Assembly (NCBI GenBank): GCA_030765045.1
Contig: CM060963.1
Location: 100,988,354 to 101,052,353 of the forward strand
DNA from: Tenodera sinensis
Taxonomy: Eukaryota; Arthropoda; Insecta; Mantodea; Mantidae
Direction: 5' to 3'
Length of the DNA: 64,000 nt
Below are positions 55,910 through 64,000 of this stretch, piece after piece (position 1 is the first letter of the stretch; each line of letters opens with the position of its first letter). Both the position numbers and the translations under genes were made by a program. The notes below the pieces were generated by a model. That model had not been told where the DNA came from. It did no database searches and saw only the letters and a program-made list of their open reading frames with translations.

Positions 55910-56414
55910 AAATGAAAGAACCTTTGTACGCAATTATATAATTCGTTTAGAGCTGCTTTTTGAGAAAGTAAAAGAGCACTTAGATTAGTATACAGGGGAC
56001 CTGAACCCACATTCATCTGTTTAGGAAGATTGTATTATTTTGTCGTGCTTATATGGGGATATCATACATATGGCTTTGAAACTACACATATAGTTTAAAT
56101 TTTTTCTGGAGCTTTTCTCAAGGTGGGGAATATTGCGATCGGAAATTCGCATAAACAATGTTTTCATACTTAGCTACATCAGAAAGACTAAGAATTGAAG
56201 ACAAAGATTTTCACTAACTCTTTATATGAACTACAATTTGCTAATTATTATTTTCTCAAACTTGACTAACCCTTTGGTCTAAGATATCATATGTTTGGAG
56301 TAATGACTTGAGAAATAAAACGTATACTTTGCATTAGGTATGTGGAATATTTATCTCCTCTGTGGACAATAATTGCTCATTCCCTGCCGGGGGAAAGGGA
56401 GGGGGGGGGGGGTT

Positions 56415-56640
56415 ATTCCCTATCCTCCCCAGAGTCTGAAAGTATGAGAGTGTGAATGTGTGTGAATTTAATGCATAAAAATCCTCAAGACTCAGAACCT
56501 ACTGTTAAATGAATAACAACATTGTTGAAGGCAATACTTTCTACAGGAATATGACAAAGTTAAAGGCAGGATATAAATGCAACATAAACGATTGCTTTCT
56601 GCTGTTAACTAAAATAAATAAAATAAATAAAACTGAGTTA
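56415..56640 (+). repeat. SINE-tail repeat, family S5
   Basis: CCCAGAGTCTGAAAGTATGA, AGACTCAGAACCTACTG and AATAACAACATTG, ending in an AAATAAATAAAATAAATAAA tail. It matches 60345-60545, where it follows a tRNA-like head. A G-run (56400-56413) lies upstream. Confidence 0.55.
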
Positions 56641-56644
56641 AATA

Positions 56645-58685
56645 GGATTTAGTATTTCAGAGTAGGGAAAATCTGTAGAAAAATATTAGCTAACCTTGAG
56701 TCGTCCGGATTAGCATACCGACCCTCTCTAGGAGACCAAGAAGGCAGTCAAATCTCAACGGATCCCCTCCGCTGTCGCTACCGCCAAAGAATATTCATTT
56801 AAATATTTGCTCTTTTCTTCTGTTCTTTCTTTGTTTTATGTTTTCTTGCAATATTCTTTTAAATTATTTCTGTATATACATTTATCATTCTTTTTTCTGT
56901 TCCTTTTATTCCGACTCTTCGTCTAAATTTTTTTCGTCCATTCCCTATGTTCCAGAGGGTTGTTAGACTCCCTTGTTTATGTTCTGTTTACACCATCCCC
57001 ATTCCCGGAGTGCATCTGGTTTCTGGATGTGAATCCTTTTTTCCTCTAGTTCCTGCGGGTGAACTCCAACTTCATTGGCATTCCGCGCTCCTGCTGTAGT
57101 CGAAACCTTTTGTCTGGTTCCAGGACCGGCAGATATCCAGAAAGCTTTAATTGGCCATCCGTTTTATTGATTTTGTTCATCTTTGTCGTTCCGTCCTTTC
57201 CCCTCCCCTTCCCCTCCTCCGCTTCCTTTTCACAACCCTCTTCCACTGGCCATTACAGCAGTCACTCGTTCATTTGCATAATGCACCCGTTGGCGAGGGA
57301 GGGCTTTTTAAAAAGAAGAAGGATGGGGGCGGAAGGCCAAGTGCGGGAGGAAGTAAAAAAATGAAAAAAAGAAGAAAGAAAAAAAGAAATTGGATGGTAT
57401 CCCAGTGACATTTGCCAACATGGCTGCTGACCAGGGACATTTTAAATGGGAAAACGTGCAAGTGAGATGGGGAAAAGAAAATGGATAGAGCGCAGTGGCG
57501 TACTGATAAGGGGTGCTTTGGAATTTATATCGCTTCGGTTTGTATAAACATGTAGACTGTGAAAGCTTGAGAGCAATGTTGTTGCGTATTTCAAACGGAT
57601 AAACTCAAGGATGTGTGTCTAACAATAGAGTTCATCAAGTAAAGCACACAAACCTGGGACTGAAATTTTAATGTTCTATATTTTTATAGGTAGGAAATCA
57701 ATACTTTGCACACTTAAGGGCGTTTATGTTATAAGCTACCACACAAAGTTACAGCTCAACCTATTTTGTAGTTTTGAGGAAATTAATTATTCAGTTAATT
57801 CACAATCCGAAAATATAATATTAATATTTAAGATACTCCATGTACTTCAAAAACTAAAATACAACAATATTTTTATTATTTTATAAACTCTAATTACCCA
57901 ACAAGACCGTCAAACTCTGACAGGAATAAAAAAATGATTACTTTTAAGGTAATTAATTTCTTTGCTTTGGTGGACATTGAAAATATTTTTAAACTCTTTT
58001 GTGTATTTACTTTTTAAGGCTAAGCAATTTTCAGACTTTCAAATCAAATCATAAAGCAGCTGGAAAAAGTCCAGGAGCATAGCCCAAAATTTAATGCGCA
58101 TAGAGCAGATAGTGTACTAAAAACGTAAAGTAAAAAAAAAAAAGCATTTTTCTACACACGTGCATAATGATCATGAGTCAGATTGCCTATTTGTCACACC
58201 ATTCCTCTTTTGTTTAGCAGTCTCCTCAGATTCATAGCTTTTCCCTTGCGGCGAGATGCCACTTATCCACTCCTTTCTGCTGAATATGGTTGTTTTTGAG
58301 CCCTTTTGGTTCATATTTTGTTCAAATAGTGCCGAAAATTTAAGCAGAAAAGGGGCGTTTTAATGCAGTCCAGATGGCATTTAAGGCCCACCTTTAAAAA
58401 CGACGAAATATAACAAATTTTACTGCCAACCTATGACCGAAGGTTTTGCGGGACATGTTTAGGCATAAACATAGAAATCGTGAATTTGATAATTTTCGGT
58501 CACATTTTAGCCCCAGGGCACCTTAAAGGGAATCAAAATTGGACATGTAAATTAGTCTACGTGATGTAAGAAATATATCTGAATTTATAAGCAGTCAATT
58601 AGAGAATGTACATGCAAATATGCCCAAAGACATAAGCATAATAGTAAACACAAACATAGCTGCATTTCCTAGTTTAATCATCGGC
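56645..58685. other. No gene recognised
   Basis: Contains a T-rich block (56815-56930), a GC-mixed block (57050-57480) with overlapping frames of up to 101 codons and no motif, and AT-rich DNA beyond. No supported exon. Confidence 0.35.
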
Positions 58686-58689
58686 TGGG

Positions 58690-58770
58690 AAGGCTCTTAT
58701 TTATTTAGAATCTTTCCTTACTTTCCACAAAGTCTGCTGCTTTATGATTAAAAAAAAAAAAAAAAGGATA
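58690..58770 (+). repeat. Short repeat, pair with 60060-60145
   Basis: TTATTTATTTAGAATCTTTC then CTTACTTTCCACAAAGTCTG matches TTATTTATTTAGAATCTCTC then CTTACCCTCTGTGAAGTCTG at 60089. Both continue into A-rich sequence. Probably two members of a short interspersed repeat. Confidence 0.5.
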
Positions 58771-58869
58771 AGAGGATTCAATTAATATTAACCCTAGTAT
58801 CATTTAAAGGGGGCGGGGGGGTCCTTTAAGCCCACCTTCTGTAATTTATAAATTCTGCCTTTAAATTTT

Positions 58870-58965
58870 ACTTTCTCTACTGGTAAGTAGGGGAAGTATT
58901 GTATTCCACCCAAAAATTCGATGTCGAGATTTCACCGGAAATATATGTTTTCAGACCCTCTGAAT

Positions 58966-59023
<58 letters not shown>

Positions 59024-59660
59024 AGAAAAACGTCCGTCCGTGTGTGTGTGTCAGTCTGTGTGTCTGTGTTGGTATTGAAGTTTAATGTATTTCAAGGATG
59101 CGACACGAAGGTTTTGAAGAAAATAGCCTCACGCTAAACTACCCTTTACATGAAAAATTTTTTAAAAATTTTGATTTTCTTGAAAATGGCTCTAACGATT
59201 TTGATAAAATGTCATATGTTTAAGATAGTTTTATAACACTTGAATTTTCTGGCTACAGCCCCTGTAGTCGTATTTACTGTGAACGGCTTTTGCATAACTG
59301 CTAAACCGTAAGAGATAGACAAAATCTTACTGTACAAAAACTTCCTAAAATACACAATTTATGTCTAAATAAATTTTCTTGTAGGGTGAACCATTTCGGA
59401 GATATTCCTTGTTATGTGTATGAGTTTGGGAAAATAAACTTTCGTGAAATGGAACATCGTTGTTCATTTTTTGTATGTTAAAGATTTGACTATCGCACAA
59501 AGCCTACTGTATTCTAATATCCCCCTTGCACCTACAAGGAAATAAGCAATAAGGTAATTTGTACAAATGTTTATCTGGACTAACACGATATAGGAATAAG
59601 ACTTTGTAGGAATCGTTAGTACAAGAGCAGAGAAAGTCATGTGAGTGCAACACAACAGAT
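58870..59660 (+). repeat. Rep-A, near full-length copy
   Basis: ACTTTCTCTACTGGTAAGTA start, GATGTCGAGATTTCACCGG, an A54 run followed by a short GT tract, then all later blocks to GTGAGTGCAACACAACAGAT and a T tail. Confidence 0.85.
58967..59020. repeat. A54 homopolymer in Rep-A
   Basis: Uninterrupted A run directly before the usual GT-tract position. Confidence 0.95.
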
Positions 59661-60244
59661 TTTTTTTATTAAAGGCACGCAGTTATTATTATTGTTTCTA
59701 CCTATGAATTGCGTAATTGTTTCAAAGTTTTGATTGTTGATCTTTTTGAGAAACAATGAAATGTCAGGGTGGGCATAAAGTACTGCCCCGTCGGATGGAT
59801 GGTGGATGGAGTTTAAGGGCCCGTCGACAACTAAGTCATTTGGGCCCCGTCGATACCTATAATGTGATTCATGTACAAAGGGAATAGTTAATGTTAAATA
59901 TTACCTTTATAAACATGACAAGACACAATACTCATTTTTGAAATAAATTTGTTTTAAAAACTGCTCAGACATTTTGTTACCAGTGGTGGCCCTAAAGTGC
60001 CCCCGCCCCCCCCCCCCCCCCACTCTCGTTGGTAATGTAAGTTCTGGAATCACTGCTAGGGTTAAGTATAGGCTGGAGATGCTGTTATTTATTTAGAATC
60101 TCTCCTTACCCTCTGTGAAGTCTGCTTCGTAATTGGAAAAAATGAAAAAATATATATAAAAGAAAAGAAACAAAAGAAAAGGAAAGGAAGAAAAAGAACA
60201 ATTTCAATAAACATTAAAACTACAGTTCAACGAGTAATAACACA

Positions 60245-60545
60245 ATCAGTTGACTGCATCTCTGTTCGACTGGTCAGCGTTCTGGCTTCTTAACCCGGAG
60301 GTCCCGAATTCAATTCTCAGCTGGAGCAGCGATTTTTTTGTTAAGCAGAATCATTCTTTAGCCTCCGCAGATTCTGGAAGTATGAATGTATGTGCATTTA
60401 ATTGCAAAATGTATTAAAATTTCGCTCTCAGATAACCTACAGTTCAACGATTAATAACATCGGTCAACACTTCCTATATGACCATAGGAGGCGAAAGAGA
60501 GCTATTCAAATGAAACGAATTAAAATTTAAAAATAAATTAACAAT
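60245..60545 (+). mobile_element. SINE, family S5
   Basis: A-box-like GACTGGTCAGCGTTCTGG and B-box CCCGAATTCAATTCTC, then a body (CCGCAGATTCTGGAAGTATG, CCTACAGTTCAACGATTAAT) shared with 56415 and 29890, and an A/T-rich tail. C-runs at 60000-60020 lie upstream. Confidence 0.6.
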
Positions 60546-60585
60546 AAGCTATTCTTGCGAGTTAGCCTGTTTCATGCGTTTCACT

Positions 60586-60715
60586 TTCTCTACTTCCACA
60601 AATTCAATATTGAAATTTTAGCGGGAATACACGTTTTGAGGTTACTTCAATCCAACGAACTTCCGCTCAAAGCCATGTCTTTGTTCAGTACAACTCATGA
60701 ACGTGAAGTTATATC
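60586..60715 (+). repeat. Rep-A 5' relic
   Basis: ACTTTCTCTACTTCCACAAA, TTGAAATTTTAGCGGGAATA then CACGTTTTGAGG: the Rep-A start with the palindromic part deleted. Confidence 0.55.
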
Positions 60716-60719
60716 TCAG

Positions 60720-62150
60720 AAGGAATAGGAAAGATACGGAGGAGGTTTGACAAGAAGCTAAGCTCATTGTATCTAAGTCCCCAAGGGGGCACCCTCGGGA
60801 GGATGAGGTGAGAGGAGACACCAGGCGGCCAGGTCCAGACTAGAGGCACAGGCAGTGACAGAGGTCCCTTAAATTTACAAATTTGACGACTTCTCGAGGT
60901 CTTCCGTGTCTTCCTCACGATGAGGTCCAACGCCCTTGTAGCCCTTCGCCGATCCCACTGACAACGAGAATTTCTTTGCTCATATCATCCCTGCTAAGTG
61001 GCACCTAACGTCTTCGTGACACTTGAGAACCCGAAAAAAACCAACGGAATCAACAATGCATGAAATGATAAATGTAGTGAAATCGAAGGACAAAAATTTG
61101 CCTAGCATTTGCCTAGCAATCCCCCCGCCCCCAACCCCCCCCCCCCCAAAAAAAAAACACGGGTCAGAAAGGTCTCTGTCGCTTAATCCATAAAATAATT
61201 TAATAACAAACAACAGTGACAACGAAGGTTTGCTTTTTAACATACTCTTGTTTGCCCATGTCCATTGAAAGTCACTTCCTTTTCTTGTAGTGTTTAACGC
61301 CCGCTTATACTTGAAACCGAAATTATAATGTCAATATATATAATTGATAATAGAAAGAAACAAAAGGAGATTCTAGTCGATAGTTAAGGGGAAGACGTAA
61401 TAAAGCTGAATAGATTAAAGTCTCAAGAATGGACGCCTAGGCAGATTTAAATGAGTGATAAGGATACAATTGTATGCACAAAGCTCTAACGATTCCGCGG
61501 GCTGGTTCCTATCTTACCATGACGTGCTCTAAAGTTGGCCAATGAAAATTGCTTCCTTCGTGTCGCCCACGCATAAACAAATGCAACGCAACACACACTC
61601 GTCTTGAATCGAGCCGAGAGAACGCACGTGCAATTTGGGAGTTGTACGTAAGCTAGCGCGTATACATAATTCGGCGGTTGCTAAAGGATGACAAAGTTAG
61701 AATGTTGTAACGTTGTAGTTGAAGTTACAAAGTTACATTCTATTTAAATATCGTCGGCAGTTCTCTACAAATCTGGAAATTTGCAGATAAAGTTAAATGT
61801 TGGTTAATTCTTCGTTTGGTTCCATTCCCACCGCAACTCACGCATACCCTGCAGATTAGGTCCTCTTGCTAGAGCTAGTCCGGACACCAAACACGAGATC
61901 TGATAGGTCTTAAAGGCGATGGAGAGGAACGTTTGCGTCATACTACATACGGCACCGCAGGCGATGACACTGATGATACATGGATTGCAGATGGAGCATC
62001 GGTGAAATAGATGGCAGGGGAAACCGGAGAACCCGGAGGATAAATCACCAACTATTGCTGGAGATCACTCTAAGCAGACAAATATGGCTTGTTCATTCAC
62101 AAAAAGTATTGCATACCTATAAGGCAAAACTCTTACTTTAAAAACAAACA
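60720..62150. other. No gene recognised
   Basis: GC-mixed block 60720-60970 and C- and A-runs at 61121-61158. Otherwise unassigned. Confidence 0.35.
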
Positions 62151-62157
62151 ATCTAAT

Positions 62158-62400
62158 TTCTCTACTCCTGTATAATTTATGGTAGGTGCAAGGAGAATAT
62201 GGGAATGCAGCAGGCTTTAAGTGGTAGTACAACGTTTTAAAGCTGGTAGCTATGTGATGACTTCAAAATTCCGTTCTCCTTACATAGCCAGGAGATAAAA
62301 AGAAATGAATGAAGACTTTCCATTTGAGAAAAGTGTAAGTATTGGAAAATTCCGACAAATAACAAGGGATGTCTCCGAAATAGTTAACTCCACAAAAAAA
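62158..62400 (-). repeat. Rep-A, partial, tandem unit a
   Basis: ATTTCTCTACTCCTGTATAA, GGTAGGTGCAAGGAGAATAT, CATTTGAGAAAAGTGTAAGT then GATGTCTCCGAAATAGTTAA. It ends at an A-run where unit b begins. Confidence 0.7.
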
Positions 62401-62404
62401 GAAA

Positions 62405-62697
62405 AATCTAATGCGTTGCACTCACATGACTTTCTCTACTCTTGTACTAACCATTCTTACAAAACCTTATTCCTATGTCTTCTTCGTGTTAGTTGAGATA
62501 AACATTTACAGAAATTGTCTTATTGCTTATTTCCTTGTAGGTGCAAAGGGAATATAGGAATACAATAAGCTTTGAGCGATAGTCAAATCTTTTAAAGCTT
62601 TAAGACTCCTTTCTTTTTGCACGGCTTACATACAAAAAATGAATAACAATATTCCATTTAAAGGCACAAAACAAGAATATCTCCGAAATGGTTCACT

Positions 62698-62759
<62 letters not shown>

Positions 62760-63045
62760 CATTTAGACATAACATATGTGTTTTAACGAGATCTACATTT
62801 TTTGTATATTAAGATTTGGTCTGTCTCTTACCAGTTATCCAGAGTAATCAAGAGTGAACAGGACTACGCGGGCTATAGGCAGAAAGTTCAAAATATACAT
62901 TTCATTTGTCATACGCGAGTGCAGACCTTTTTCTAAGCATGCCTTTTTGGACTCAGGGGACCTCAAAATATATTTTAGGTGAAATTTCGACATTAAATTT
63001 TTGGCTAGAATACAATACTTCCTCTACTTTGCGTAGAAGAGGAAG
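62405..63045 (-). repeat. Rep-A, tandem unit b
   Basis: CTAATGCGTTGCACTCACAT then GACTTTCTCTACTC, a CA tract (62698-62757) displaced into the 3'-side of the element, and the closing palindrome CTTCCTCTACTTTGCGTAGA then AGAGGAAG. Confidence 0.8.
62698..62757 (-). repeat. (CA)n microsatellite in Rep-A, unusual position
   Basis: Lies after GAAATGGTTCACTCCA, where other copies have an A-rich run (ACAAAAAAAT…). It is not at the usual GT-tract position. Confidence 0.95.
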
Positions 63046-63059
63046 TAAAAAGCGAGAAA

Positions 63060-63720
63060 AAACGCATTTGACATAAATTCTGACATAAATTAACGAAATG
63101 TACACATTTTGTATAGTAAGATTTTATCTATTTCTTGACGCTTTACCAGTTATGCAAAAGTCATCTAGAATGAAGAGAACTTCTGAAGATATTCCCAGAA
63201 AATTTAAGATATGCACGGTGGCGCCATGGGCAAGCGGTTAGAGGGTTCACCTACCACGTAGGGGTCCGTGTTCGAACCCAGGGACCCGCATGTGGTATTC
63301 GTGGTGGACGAAGCGGGGTCAGATTGGGTTTTCTCCGAATTCTGCGGTTTCCCCCGCCATTATTCCACCACCTGTTCCATCATCACCTGTCCAATCATCG
63401 ATTTTGCCTGCTTTTCTTATCATCCTCTTCCTCACTCTCATACTTGGTACTTGGCTGACCACCTGCTTCCAGATTTTCACTCTGTCCGGTACATAGGTTC
63501 CTGTGCTCCCCGACAGGGTCTAACCCTAGGCACTGGCTTGTAAGTCCTACATAAGGGGAGGTTACAATCAGGTAAAGAAGAAGAAATTCAAAATATGCAT
63601 TTTATTTGCCAGGAAAATATCTCAAACATAAGGTATTTTAATCAAAGTCGTAAGAACTATTTTTATAGAATCAACATTTTCGAAAAATGCTCCATGAGAA
63701 TTCTTGTCTGGGATCGAGGG
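63060..63720 (-). repeat. Rep-A, tandem unit c, split by a SINE
   Basis: GCATTTGACATAAATTCTGA, GTATAGTAAGATTTTATCTA and CAGTTATGCAAAAGTCATCT before the SINE. Then AATATCTCAAACATAAGGTA, GAAAAATGCTCCATGAG and CTTCGTGTCGCATTCTTAGA after it. Confidence 0.75.
63217..63575 (+). mobile_element. SINE, family S4, with 16-bp target duplication
   Basis: GGTGGCGCCATGGGCAAGCG then GTTAGAGGG (A-box region), GTCCGTGTTCGAACCCAGGG (B-box), and a body with CTTTTCTTATCATCCTCTTC. Flanked by AAATTTAAGATATGCA and AAATTCAAAATATGCA (two mismatches in 16), as expected for LINE-driven insertion. The 91-codon frame inside is not a gene. Confidence 0.8.
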
Positions 63721-63721
63721 A

Positions 63722-64000
63722 TCTTCGTGTCGCATTCTTAGAATTCATATGCATTTTCAGTTTCATATTATGATCATAAAACATTTAAGTAATATTGTGC
63801 ATTTAATCTGGTATTAATAAGATGGTTGATTACGTTTTTACAAAAATTGTCGAGTTATATTAACTAAAAATGGTGTAATTAAGGAAATAATTCTATCTTC
63901 GTTAATAAACGCACTTATTACATAGAATCAGTGAACTCAGGAGCCATAAATCTTCATTCCTGTAGAAATTTCATTCTGAATTGCTCATGAATTTAGCAAA
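63722..64000. other. No gene or repeat recognised
   Basis: AT-rich DNA to the window end. Confidence 0.4.

Overview
This window looks like intergenic or intronic DNA from a large, repeat-rich animal genome, most likely an insect. The composition is AT-rich. There are many dinucleotide microsatellites, tRNA-derived SINEs, non-LTR reverse-transcriptase fragments, Tc1/mariner, pogo/Tigger and hAT-like DNA elements, and several families of solo LTRs. The SINE style and the mix of arthropod-type transposase relics would fit a polyneopteran such as a cockroach or termite. That placement is a guess, because I see no host gene that could anchor it. I find no convincing host protein-coding gene, functional tRNA, rRNA, CRISPR array or operon. 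Nearly every longer open frame is a shadow of a repeat.

Four kinds of element dominate. (1) An LTR family (called LTR-1 here) has at least eight copies plus fragments, at about 3.6, 5.1, 8.6, 11.6, 17.4, 30.3, 31.7 and 42.8-43.5 kb (the last on minus). Copies start TGTGACG or similar and end TGTCACA or similar. They carry a TATATAAG box and AATAAA, and the best-preserved are flanked by 4-bp ATAT-type duplications. Three keep a tRNA primer-binding site of tRNA-Leu type. A second solo LTR (34.85-35.30 kb, minus) and a probable third (40.3-40.8 kb, minus) are unrelated to it. (2) A roughly 0.9-1.0 kb non-coding family (called Rep-A here) has about twenty full or partial copies on both strands. 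It carries an internal GT or poly-A tract and a palindromic ACTTCCTCTACT end, and it forms direct tandem runs at 50.4-53.3 and 62.2-63.7 kb. (3) tRNA-derived SINEs, several nested inside other repeats. (4) Decayed DNA transposons and LINEs: a Tc1-like C-terminus (6.7 kb), two opposed LINE fragments (9.5-10.65 kb), a transposon ORF N-terminus (25.1-25.5 kb), a mariner-like DDE relic (25.8-26.3 kb) and a Tigger element with TIRs and TA duplications (41.38-42.29 kb).

The most interesting locus is 35.3-37.6 kb. An intronless, frameshifted gene of about 540 codons contains several CxxC pairs and acidic motifs (FIDSS, CGDLK, SDEHGERFH) that could form an RNase H-like DDE core. It lies between imperfect terminal inverted repeats of roughly 130-150 bp. 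I recall related uncharacterised proteins from many arthropods and Hydra. With the inverted repeats, this looks like a degenerate copy of a DNA transposon whose superfamily I cannot name.

Overall the window is a nested transposon graveyard: a MITE inside an LTR, a SINE inside a LINE, SINEs inside Rep-A, and a solo LTR at the edge of the novel transposon. Microsatellites sit at fixed places inside mobile elements.
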